A model generated the notes under the pieces. That model was not told the DNA's origin, searched no databases, and saw only the letters and a program-made list of their open reading frames with translations. Shown here piece by piece: positions 6,756 through 13,869 of a DNA stretch of 64,000 nucleotides. This stretch comes from Acinetobacter sp. NIPH 2699 (lineage in GTDB: Bacteria > Pseudomonadota > Gammaproteobacteria > Pseudomonadales > Moraxellaceae): contig NZ_JAKZGL010000006.1 in the NCBI RefSeq assembly GCF_022549355.1, forward strand, positions 62,001 through 126,000. Reading direction: 5' to 3'. Both the position numbers and the translations under genes were made by a program. How positions within the stretch are numbered: position 1 is the stretch's first letter; every line of letters begins with the position of its first letter.

Positions 6756-9289
6756 CTGAATTTTTAGATTATCAGGAAGTTCAAGAACAAGCTTTTATCC
6801 ATGCCCAAAAGCTAGCTGAGCGTGAAGTCAAAAATGGTTATCAGTTTGAGTACCTATTCAGCTATACCAATGGTCACGGCATGCCAGTGTATTGGAAAGT
6901 GAGAGCCAAAAACCACCATACTGGTGATAAATGGATACGTGTATTCTCCAGTGGCGAACGTGGTTTTAAATTTGGTGATCCTAATTTCAATGAGTTGTAC
7001 CCAATAGGACAAGGTAAAAAGCCGTTATATGCCCTTGAACAGGTATTAAATATTACTGAAAAACAGTCGATTTATATTGTTGAGGGTGAACAAAAAGCAG
7101 ACTTTATCAACTCATTGGGCTTAACCGCAACCACATGCGGTGGCAGTGGCAACACAGATAAAACCGACCTAAAACCACTTGCGAAGCATTCAATTGTGAT
7201 TTGGGCAGACAATGACAAGGCTGGCACCAAGTTTTTTAATGAAATTGCCCAGCAACTTGATTTATTGGGTTGTGTGATTCGATATGTCGTTTTGGATGAG
7301 CTGAAATTGCCCGAGAAAGGCGATGTAATGGATTGGGCAGAGTTACGCAAGCAACAAGGGCTACATACCACGGCAAGCGATATAACAACCCTTAACACCG
7401 CAACTTATCAGCCACCATCACCAAGCAGTAATTTACCTGATGGTATGCTTGCTGAACCTATGGAATGGGATAACGGTAGTTTTGAGGTACATGATAAAGG
7501 CGTATTTTTCATTGAAAAGTTAAAAAATGGTGAATATCGGGAACGGTTTATTTCCAGTCCAATTTTAGTGACAGCCAAAACTAGAGATAACACCAGTAAC
7601 AACTGGGGGCGTTTATTACAGTGGCAAGACGATGCTTTCATTCACCATACTTGGGCTGTTCCAAATGAGCTATTTCAAGGTGATGGTACAGAATCACGCA
7701 AAGCGTTATCCAATCAAGGCGTGATTATTACGCCTGACCGCAGAGGCAGAGAGCTTTTTCAAATCTATTTAATGAGCTATCCAGTCGATAAATTTGCCTT
7801 ATGTGTGGATAGTGTTGGCTGGCATGGTCATCGCTATGTATTGCCAACTGAAACTTATAGTAATCCAGTCACTAAGCATGATGAAGTGATTGTTTATCAG
7901 CGTACAGATGGGTTAGATAACCGCTTTCAATTCAAAGGTGAATTAGAAACTTGGAAAAATGGCGTGAGCTTGTTGCTGGAAAGCCATTCTAAACTTGTAT
8001 TTAGTGTAGCGTGTGCATTTGCTGGGCAATTACTTGAGCCATTAAATCAGCAAGGTGGTGGCTTTCATATCAATGGCACATCATCCAAAGGTAAAAGTAC
8101 CGCTATTTACCTTGCTTGTAGTGTATGGGGACACCCTAAAGAGTATTACCGTACTTGGCGATCTACAGGCAACGCCTTAGAACAAACCGCCTTTATGCAC
8201 AATGATGGATTTTTAGTGCTGGATGAAATTGGCGAAGCATCGGCTAAAGATATTGGACAAACCGTGTATATGCTTGCCAATGGTCAAGGTAAGGCACGTA
8301 TGGCGAGAACAGCGATAACCAAAGCACCACAACAATGGCGTGTTTTGTTTTTATCCAGTGGCGAAAAGACTTTTAAAGAGGTTTTAAATGAGATCGGGCA
8401 AACGGCTAAACTAGGGCAAGAAATCCGATTGCCTGAAATTAGTTTAGATGCTTGTGAGCATGGTGTATTTGATCTTGTAGACTTTGCGCCTGATGCTTCA
8501 CAGCAAGCCAATATGCTGTATGAAAATTCAATTAATGCTTATGGTGTGGCTGGTAAAGCATGGCTTGAATATTTGACCAATGATAAAGGTCGGATGACTG
8601 AAACCGCTTTAAGAATGTATCAGCAATACCAAACAAAGCTTACTCCAGACAATGCACAGGGTCATATTGCTCGTGTTGCTTCACGTTTTGCGGTTGTCGC
8701 CGTGGCTGGTGAGCTGGCAACGCAAGCCAATATCACAGGCTGGAAAAAGGGCAGGGCTTTAGAGGCAGTCACCAGCGTATTTAAGACCTGGTTAAATAGC
8801 TTTGAAATGGTCGGGGATTTTGAGGATCGGCAGATACTTCAACAAGTTCGGGCATTTTTTGAGGCGAATGGAAATAGCCGTTTTGATACCTTGATTGAGG
8901 GTAATAAGCGTGCGAGCTATGGCAATTCAGATCAAGTAGATGATTCAGGTGCTGATACGAAAAGCTTTAGGGAGAAAACCATATATCGAGTGGGCTATAA
9001 GGTGGTTAATGCCCAACAACGTGAAACCTTGCGTTACTTGTTCTTTAAAGAGCAATTTAAACAGGAGCTTTGCACTGGTTTTGACCCTAAAAAAGTAGCT
9101 AAAGTGCTTAAAAAACATGGCTGGTTAGATTGTGCTAATGGCAAAACAACCAAGCAGGAACGCACCCCTGAAAGTAAAAATCCAGTTTGGTTATATGTGT
9201 TCAACACATCAATGTTTAGCTATGACATTGAGAACGCCACTAATCCCTATATGGATGACGTAAACACAGGCACAACCATAGATATTTAA
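6752..9289 (+). CDS. TOPRIM and DUF927 helicase-like replication protein
   Basis: A protein of 845 residues that is the likely replication enzyme of the element. Residues 105-165 form a TOPRIM fold (IYIVEGEQKAD with E111-E113, and WADNDKAG with D153 and D155), as in primases. Residues 230-600 match DUF927, a RecA/AAA-like helicase domain, with Walker A GTSSKGKST at 442-450 and Walker B FLVLDE at 487-492. The last 200 residues are basic and may hold a DNA-binding fold. Together with the CHC2 protein upstream it has the domain set of a P4 alpha-like primase-helicase. It overlaps the upstream gene by four bases. Length and motifs are intact. Confidence 0.93.
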   Translation: MTEFLDYQEVQEQAFIHAQKLAEREVKNGYQFEYLFSYTNGHGMPVYWKVRAKNHHTGDKWIRVFSSGERGFKFGDPNFNELYPIGQGKKPLYALEQVLNITEKQSIYIVEGEQKADFINSLGLTATTCGGSGNTDKTDLKPLAKHSIVIWADNDKAGTKFFNEIAQQLDLLGCVIRYVVLDELKLPEKGDVMDWAELRKQQGLHTTASDITTLNTATYQPPSPSSNLPDGMLAEPMEWDNGSFEVHDKGVFFIEKLKNGEYRERFISSPILVTAKTRDNTSNNWGRLLQWQDDAFIHHTWAVPNELFQGDGTESRKALSNQGVIITPDRRGRELFQIYLMSYPVDKFALCVDSVGWHGHRYVLPTETYSNPVTKHDEVIVYQRTDGLDNRFQFKGELETWKNGVSLLLESHSKLVFSVACAFAGQLLEPLNQQGGGFHINGTSSKGKSTAIYLACSVWGHPKEYYRTWRSTGNALEQTAFMHNDGFLVLDEIGEASAKDIGQTVYMLANGQGKARMARTAITKAPQQWRVLFLSSGEKTFKEVLNEIGQTAKLGQEIRLPEISLDACEHGVFDLVDFAPDASQQANMLYENSINAYGVAGKAWLEYLTNDKGRMTETALRMYQQYQTKLTPDNAQGHIARVASRFAVVAVAGELATQANITGWKKGRALEAVTSVFKTWLNSFEMVGDFEDRQILQQVRAFFEANGNSRFDTLIEGNKRASYGNSDQVDDSGADTKSFREKTIYRVGYKVVNAQQRETLRYLFFKEQFKQELCTGFDPKKVAKVLKKHGWLDCANGKTTKQERTPESKNPVWLYVFNTSMFSYDIENATNPYMDDVNTGTTIDI

Positions 9290-9351
9290 CTCAATTTTAG
9301 GCTGTATGAGCATGAAACGCCGTTCAGCCTTTTTATTGGCGATCTTAAATC

Positions 9352-9999
9352 ATGAATATTGCACAGTTAATCAGCCAAGTTTTACAGCACTATGGTGCAA
9401 GCCTTGAGCTAATCAATAATCAAACTTTGCGCTTACATCATTCTGATGGTATGCCCCAGCAATGCGCTGACTTTATACGCAAATATAAACCGCAGTTAAT
9501 ACGTCGTTTACTGCTTCAATCATGCTATGAACTACTGGAGCATATTCAACAAGAGGGTGCAGAAATAGAGCTGATAGACAATCAAACTATTCGCTTACAT
9601 CATGCAGAACGTATCACAGACATGGATATACAGCGAGTAAAGCAGTCCAAAACGGAAATTATCGAAATACTGAGTAATTCGACTGCATCCAATTCCTCAA
9701 TAATGGATACGGAGATACAGCAAGAAGTGATACAGACCTATTTTGACCGACTGGAGCGACACCGTAGCAACTTGCGTAAAATCAGTAATCCTGTAGAAAA
9801 TGCCCTTGTGAAGCCTGAACATGTACGGCAAGACCTAATACAAAAATTTATGCTGAACCAAGATCAAGCCCAGCAATTTATAAATGCTTTAATTGAACAG
9901 AACATATTTAATTACGATAGTCGTTTTAGGTTTTACCTATTCCCGAACTTCACCCATTCAGCCATGACCGCTTTTCAGCATCACAATACTTTTGCCTAA
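9352..9999 (+). CDS. Protein with two tandem TubC N-terminal-like domains
   Basis: A 215-residue protein with a clear internal duplication. Residues about 4-56 contain GASLELINNQTLRLHHSDGM followed by a basic helix (IRKYKPQLIRRLL); residues 57-111 repeat this as GAEIELIDNQTIRLHHAERI and VKQSKTEIIEIL. The pattern of helix, two-strand hairpin with L-x-L, then a helix of type KxxIIxxL resembles the TubC N-terminal docking domain of polyketide systems, which also occurs in phage and plasmid proteins. The C-terminal half looks like a small winged-helix domain (LIQKFMLNQDQAQQFINALI). It starts 62 bases after the helicase gene. The function is unknown; a replication accessory is possible from position. 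Confidence 0.75.
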   Translation: MNIAQLISQVLQHYGASLELINNQTLRLHHSDGMPQQCADFIRKYKPQLIRRLLLQSCYELLEHIQQEGAEIELIDNQTIRLHHAERITDMDIQRVKQSKTEIIEILSNSTASNSSIMDTEIQQEVIQTYFDRLERHRSNLRKISNPVENALVKPEHVRQDLIQKFMLNQDQAQQFINALIEQNIFNYDSRFRFYLFPNFTHSAMTAFQHHNTFA

Positions 10000-10269
10000 G
10001 TAAACTAAAACAATCTAATTGTGAATTTGCGCCGTAGGGTGGCAAGGGCGAGGTTACTTATTCCGAGATTTTGGCACTGTTTTGTAATGTAGTCTTTAAC
10101 TGGAGTAGATCGGACTTAAAAAGGCTTGAATTTTTATCCATATTTACTAGCTCACTCCATATTTTTATTTACTTTTATCTAAATCGATCTTTTTTTTACA
10201 AATGAGAAAGGAGGGCGGTGTCCGCCTAAGGCGAGTTGAGAGATTTTTCATGCCCCCCATACCCTAAAT

Positions 10270-10555
10270 CGTAACCCATGTAACAAGATTCAAAGCCTCA
10301 ATGTGTTACAGATAAATTTATATAAAACAATCTTGTAACCTATGTAACACTTGTAACCACTTAAAAATGGTAGATATGTGTGTCAGGGTAAATATAACTA
10401 TGATAGATTGGACTTGTCTACTCTAAGATATTGATATATATAATATTATTTAAATAAAAGTTGGTTTATATATTATTGATATTCATAGATATTTATATAT
10501 GGATAAGAAAAAATATATATAAAACAGTCTTGTAACCTATGTAACACCTGTAACA
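10270..10555 (+). repeat. Right TGTAAC iteron-like array
   Basis: Nine copies of TGTAAC or its complement: 10270, 10279, 10304, then two triplets with exact 9-base spacing at 10334/10343/10352 and 10531/10540/10549. Each triplet is preceded by TATAAAAC. The left array carries the same arrangement in inverted orientation (TGTTACA pair, GGTTACA, then TTGTTTTATA at 2852-2888), so the two arrays share more than the hexamer. Confidence 0.7.
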
Positions 10556-10766
10556 TTAATAAAATTAGTCATTTTATATATTGGCAAAATCTACCATTTT
10601 TTAGAGTTACTAAGTTTTTTGCACCAATATTAATCATAAAAATGATACCCCTCCCATCGACTTTTGACCAAGAGAAAATTTCATGGGGGGACGGTCTTTA
10701 AATGGGTGTACCTTTTGGACTTTTGACCCCATTTCCCCTTGTAAGGTGAATAACTAGGACCATGCT

Positions 10767-10826
10767 GGTGGTCAGGTGGTCAGGTGGTCAGGTGGTCAGG
10801 TGGTCAGGTGGTCAGGTGGTCAGGTG
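10767..10826 (+). repeat. Octanucleotide microsatellite (GGTGGTCA)7
   Basis: Seven perfect copies of GGTGGTCA at 10767-10822, then a partial copy GGTG. The unit is not a multiple of three. No credible gene reads through it, so it is more likely a site whose copy number affects spacing than a coding phase switch. Confidence 0.95.
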
Positions 10827-11018
10827 ACTGCATCACAGTCAAAAATTCTGGAAAGGTAATTCCCCTTGCCAAAGAGGACACCACGGCAAAAACATTAATG
10901 TGATTTTAAGAGTGAGCATAGGCAGTTACGGGCAAACAACTGGTTTTAAGAGTTACAGCATTAATCTTCATCGACTATACTTAATGATTATCCCTTATTT
11001 CAAAGAAGAGCATTTGAT

Positions 11019-11504
11019 ATGGATGGACTTCAATTACTTATTGAACAACAAAACGAATTTGAAGCCTATAAAAGTGAGAAAGCTAGACAATTGGAAGAGC
11101 ATGTAAATCATCTAAAGTATTTGATTACAACTGAGTTCCTTTCTATCTGTCCTGATTTCGATCATGAGATTAAAGAAGAAAATATTTTATTGTTTAAGTA
11201 CAAAGAATTAAATATTTCGATTCAAATAGTTAATCCTATAACTGAAAAACGCAATGAGAAAGAATATAACCTTGCTGAACGCTCCACAAAAAGATTAACT
11301 ATTAAAGTAAGTATTCAACGTAAAAAGAATGCAGAGTCAGAATACTTTGAGGTACTTGATGTAACTCAGTATAAAAAAGATGGAGAGTATCTATATAAGT
11401 TTGACTCAAATACAACATCGAACTTTTTAGAATTGATTAATATGTTCTTTAAGCATGTAAAAAAGAATAAAGTTGAGTTTAAGCAAGATAGATTTCCTTA
11501 CTAG
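11019..11504 (+). CDS. Unknown protein, coiled-coil N-terminus
   Basis: A 161-residue protein that I do not recognise. ATG 11019 follows AAGAAGAG at a suitable distance. The first 40 residues look like a coiled coil (LIEQQNEFEAYKSEKARQLEEHVNHL); the rest alternates strands and charged loops (ENILLFKYKELNISIQIVNP, TIKVSIQRKKNAESEYFEVLD). There is no signal peptide or membrane segment. The gene stands alone between the repeat-rich region and the recombinase, is very AT-rich and is a candidate cargo gene. Confidence 0.7.
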   Translation: MDGLQLLIEQQNEFEAYKSEKARQLEEHVNHLKYLITTEFLSICPDFDHEIKEENILLFKYKELNISIQIVNPITEKRNEKEYNLAERSTKRLTIKVSIQRKKNAESEYFEVLDVTQYKKDGEYLYKFDSNTTSNFLELINMFFKHVKKNKVEFKQDRFPY

Positions 11505-11546
11505 TATGAGCATTAGCTTTCGATCCAGTCTAAAGAGCAACTCAAT

Positions 11547-11659
11547 CTATCATTAGACTATACCCAAAAGAGAATTTGATAATTATATCTCACTGTCTAT
11601 CATTTAACTTATTTACTTAGTTAAATGATAGATTTATCATAAGTCATATTAAATGATAG
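11547..11659 (+). repeat. Candidate recombinase site or operator: ATGATAG inverted repeats
   Basis: A perfect 12-base inverted repeat CTATCATTTAAC (11597-11608) / GTTAAATGATAG (11620-11631) stands just upstream of the serine recombinase gene. A half-site CTATCATTAG lies at 11547-11556 and another, TTAAATGATAG, at 11649-11659. Several inversely placed copies next to a resolvase gene are the usual form of a res site that also acts as operator. Confidence 0.65.
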
Positions 11660-11681
11660 CTATATGATAAAGGCTAGTGAT

Positions 11682-12266
11682 ATGACAATTAGAATATATG
11701 TAAGAGCAAGTACCAAAGATCAAGATGCAGAGCGAGCATTGAATGATCTTATTTCATTTAGCCAAAGCTATGGCGATCAATACAACACGTACATAGAAAA
11801 CTATTCAGGTACAAAGCTTGAACGCCCAGCATTAAATCATTTACTTGCAGAGGCGAATAAAGGCGATATTCTTTTAGTTGAAAGTGTGGATAGACTTAGC
11901 CGATTGTCACAAGATGATTTTGCTATTCTAAAAGATAAGATCAAAGCTAAAGGTTTACGTTTGATCGTTGCAGACCTTCCGACCACACATACAAGCAATG
12001 ACGGTATGACAGGTGAGATATTGAATGTCATTAATGCCATGCTTATTGATCTACTGGCAACTATGGCGAAGTTGGACAATGACAAGCGCAAGGAGCGAAT
12101 CAAACAAGGGTTGGCACGCTCAGGATATGTACCTACTGGTAAGAAAGCAGATGTAACTAAGCATGTTAGAATTAAAGATTTAAATACCAAAGGTTTAACT
12201 AAAGAAGAAATAGCGAAGGCTGTAGGGTGTGGCGTTGCAACTGTGTATAGAGCTTTGAAAGGATAG
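11682..12266 (+). CDS. Serine recombinase (resolvase/invertase family)
   Basis: A protein of 194 residues. The N-terminal catalytic domain shows IYVRASTKDQD with the nucleophile Ser10, then ENYSGTKLERPALNHLL, DILLVESVDRLSRLSQDDF (the conserved RLSR) and the long helix ending in KRKERIKQGLARSG. The C-terminus (LTKEEIAKAVGCGVATVYRALKG) is the Hin-type helix-turn-helix. ATG 11682 has AAAGG upstream; ATG 11664 would add six residues and lacks a binding site. It likely resolves multimers of the excised element or inverts a segment at the ATGATAG repeats just upstream. The next gene begins three bases after its stop. Confidence 0.93.
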   Translation: MTIRIYVRASTKDQDAERALNDLISFSQSYGDQYNTYIENYSGTKLERPALNHLLAEANKGDILLVESVDRLSRLSQDDFAILKDKIKAKGLRLIVADLPTTHTSNDGMTGEILNVINAMLIDLLATMAKLDNDKRKERIKQGLARSGYVPTGKKADVTKHVRIKDLNTKGLTKEEIAKAVGCGVATVYRALKG

Positions 12267-12269
12267 TGT

Positions 12270-12761
12270 ATGGATGTTTGTAGTTTGGACTGGGGAGCTA
12301 TAGCAGGTTTTGCAGGAGCTGTAGCAACAATAGGTACAGGAGCTATAGCTTTATATATTTCTAATCAATGGAGAAAGCAAAAGGGTAGTGAGGTTGTAGC
12401 TAATGAAGCTGAATCCTTGATTTTACTTCTTAATGAATACGAAGAAGAGTATATGACTGTTCATAGTAGTATTGTAAATAAAGAGAAAATAACATTAGAA
12501 ATTAATAGATTAAAAGACTTAGCTCTAAAGGTAAGAAGACAGACACAATTTTTTTATCAGCTTACTAATGAGGAAGAGCAGTCAATTCTTGATTCAAAAA
12601 AAGACCTTACCAATTACTATAAAAAGTTAGAAAGGCTACAACAGATGAGTTTTAATGATGCAATTGCAGATAGGGATGGTGTACACCTAGCTGAGCATGT
12701 GGGGAACAGTCTTAAAACACTCAGGACGATATTAATTAAATACTTTAAGTATCAAAAATAA
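12270..12761 (+). CDS. Small membrane-anchored protein of unknown function
   Basis: A protein of 163 residues. Residues 9-31 (AIAGFAGAVATIGTGAIALYI) form one membrane segment; the rest is cytoplasmic and helical with coiled-coil character (ILLLNEYEEEYMTVHSSIV, LDSKKDLTNYYKKLERLQQM). Such an N-anchored helical protein at the edge of a mobile element is common, but no function can be read. It follows the recombinase by three bases, so the two are probably co-transcribed. Its stop codon overlaps the right arm-type repeat. Confidence 0.75.
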   Translation: MDVCSLDWGAIAGFAGAVATIGTGAIALYISNQWRKQKGSEVVANEAESLILLLNEYEEEYMTVHSSIVNKEKITLEINRLKDLALKVRRQTQFFYQLTNEEEQSILDSKKDLTNYYKKLERLQQMSFNDAIADRDGVHLAEHVGNSLKTLRTILIKYFKYQK

Positions 12762-12779
12762 GGATACGATTAAGGATAC
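12760..12779 (+). promoter_or_regulatory. Candidate integrase arm-type sites, right end
   Basis: AAGGATAC occurs at 12760-12767 and 12772-12779, a direct pair 12 bases apart, exactly as at the left end (1321 and 1333). The pair lies 54 bases from the right attachment copy. Confidence 0.6.
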
Positions 12780-12832
12780 ATTTATTATGTATTTTATATA
12801 GTTTATTTATATCAGTATCTTATTGATATGAC

Positions 12833-12852
12833 CGAGTCTGACCCTCGGACCA
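12833..12852 (+). other. attR: imperfect copy of the tRNA-Leu 3' end
   Basis: CGAGTCTGACCCTCGG followed by ACCA repeats the tRNA 3' end (1187-1207) with one substitution and one missing G. It is followed at once by a strong terminator, which would be the tRNA's own terminator before insertion. This fixes the right edge of the element. Confidence 0.8.
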
Positions 12853-12863
12853 AGATTCAAAGA

Positions 12864-12897
12864 CCCCAAGCTGGTATTAAAGGCTTGGGGTTTTTTT
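12864..12897 (+). terminator. Rho-independent terminator (original tRNA-Leu terminator)
   Basis: CCCCAAGC (12864-12871) pairs with GCTTGGGG (12883-12890), followed by seven T. Its place right after attR suggests that it ended the tRNA transcript before the element inserted. Confidence 0.9.
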
Positions 12898-13176
12898 ATG
12901 GCGATTAAAAATGTTAGTCTAAGAAGCCTATTTAATTTTTACTGTAGTACAAATTTTAGGTTGTGGTTACTTTTAGATGTAAATTTTTTGAAGAATAATG
13001 AGGGTCTGTTGTTATTTTAATCGTGTATTGCGTTATGTTGCGAAACAGTGTTTCTCATCGTTTAGAATAACTAAATTTCGAAGAATGCCTTGTACTGTTT
13101 AGGGTGGCTTGAGTTGAAAATGCTTAAGTCATCAGTATTTGTGCAATGTCAGCAGATCCTATGAAAAGGAGAAATA

Positions 13177-13539
13177 ATGAAGCCGTATCAAAGAGCTGCA
13201 CTTGCTTTGGCAGTACTAAAGCTAGAAACAAATAATACTAAACGCAATATTTATGATTATAGTCAGTCTCGTTACCCTCGTATTTCAGGTCATGCAAATA
13301 AAGAACGTATAAAGTTTTTTGATTATGATCGAAATACGTATTTTGAGGGGCGTTTTAATGGCAGTGAATATCGCCTTTATGATTACGGACATGGTGAATA
13401 TATCTCAATAAAACAAAAAACGAATGGTTGTTATGAGGGCTATCATTATGGAAATGGGCGCTACTATTCAATTGCCGTTCAGGGCGATAAGGTGCGTTTT
13501 TACGACTATGGCACCTCGCTGTACTATAACTTTGCATAA
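13177..13539 (+). CDS. Small repeat protein rich in Tyr/Asp/Gly (unknown)
   Basis: A protein of 120 residues with a good ribosome binding site (AAGGAG before ATG 13177). From residue 40 on it consists of about four degenerate repeats of some 20 residues with the pattern F-x-D-Y-x-x-x-x-Y-(F/Y), for example KFFDYDRNTYFEG, YRLYDYGHGEYIS, YEGYHYGNGRYYS and VRFYDYGTSLYYN. Such strand-turn repeats would form a small beta sheet. There is no signal peptide by eye. I know of no function; it lies outside the mobile element and looks like a lineage-specific chromosomal gene. Confidence 0.75.
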   Translation: MKPYQRAALALAVLKLETNNTKRNIYDYSQSRYPRISGHANKERIKFFDYDRNTYFEGRFNGSEYRLYDYGHGEYISIKQKTNGCYEGYHYGNGRYYSIAVQGDKVRFYDYGTSLYYNFA

Positions 13540-13869
13540 AAAGATTTTTACGTTCTAATCATTTGATAAATTCCATTGTTTTTGTTTATCTTTGTTAAGA
13601 GCATTTAAGCCAGTATGATCGATAAGGAGGAGTGGTCTTTGGCCACTTCTTTGGTCATTGCTTGCAACCATGCTTTTCCATTCATATTTTTTAGCCCACT
13701 TCATTAAATATCCATGTTAAAATTTAATGAAATTTCACGTTTTGTTTCGAAATCATGAGAAGCATTTATTGCCTTTTATGTTAAACTTTGTTAATACTAG
13801 GTGATAGTTGTCACATTTTTCTTAATAAAACGTAAGCAACCGTATAATGATAATATTCGAGAGGCGGGC
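13540..13869 (+). other. Intergenic region before the histidine kinase
   Basis: No gene seen. A short hairpin AGTGG/CCACT lies at 13631-13647. A TATAAT box at 13843-13848 may be the -10 of the kinase promoter; a matching -35 is weak. GTGA-N6-TCAC at 13801-13814 is a short palindrome of unknown meaning. Confidence 0.4.

Larger units (their letters stand above)
10000..11018 (+). other. 1-kb non-coding region rich in repeats
   Basis: I see no convincing gene here. It holds the right TGTAAC array (10270-10555), an octamer microsatellite (10767-10826), a GC-rich hairpin GGCGG-TGT-CCGCC near 10215-10227, the decamer ACTTTTGACC twice (near 10660 and 10719) and an inverted pair CCCCCCAT/ATGGGGGG (10253 and 10683). 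The density of repeats suggests an origin or control region of the element. Confidence 0.6.
1187..12852 (+). mobile_element. tRNA-Leu-integrated satellite-like element (P4-type integrase, TOPRIM-DUF927 replication module)
   Basis: The boundaries are the tRNA 3' end at the left and its imperfect copy at 12833-12852. Between them lie the integrase, one unknown gene, two AlpA-like proteins, a run of mostly overlapping small genes ending in a CHC2 zinc-finger protein and a large helicase-like protein, a TubC-like tandem protein, a serine recombinase and a small membrane protein. No structural phage genes, relaxase or type IV secretion genes are seen. The layout resembles P4-like satellites, but I do not recognise a named family. 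Two unknown genes (3306-4214 and 11019-11504) sit outside the replication block and could be cargo. Confidence 0.85.

Noticed and set aside
10270..10555. TGTAAC arrays as a CRISPR array
   Set aside because: The repeats are only 6-9 bases, there are no equal-length unique spacers and no cas genes.
10762..10830. Short frame through the GGTGGTCA repeats as a phase-variable gene
   Set aside because: It reads only 21 codons to a stop with no ribosome binding site; no downstream frame would be switched on by any shift that I can see.
10900..11106. Plus-strand frame of 68 residues before the gene at 11019
   Set aside because: It overlaps the better frame, which has a ribosome binding site, and has no domain.
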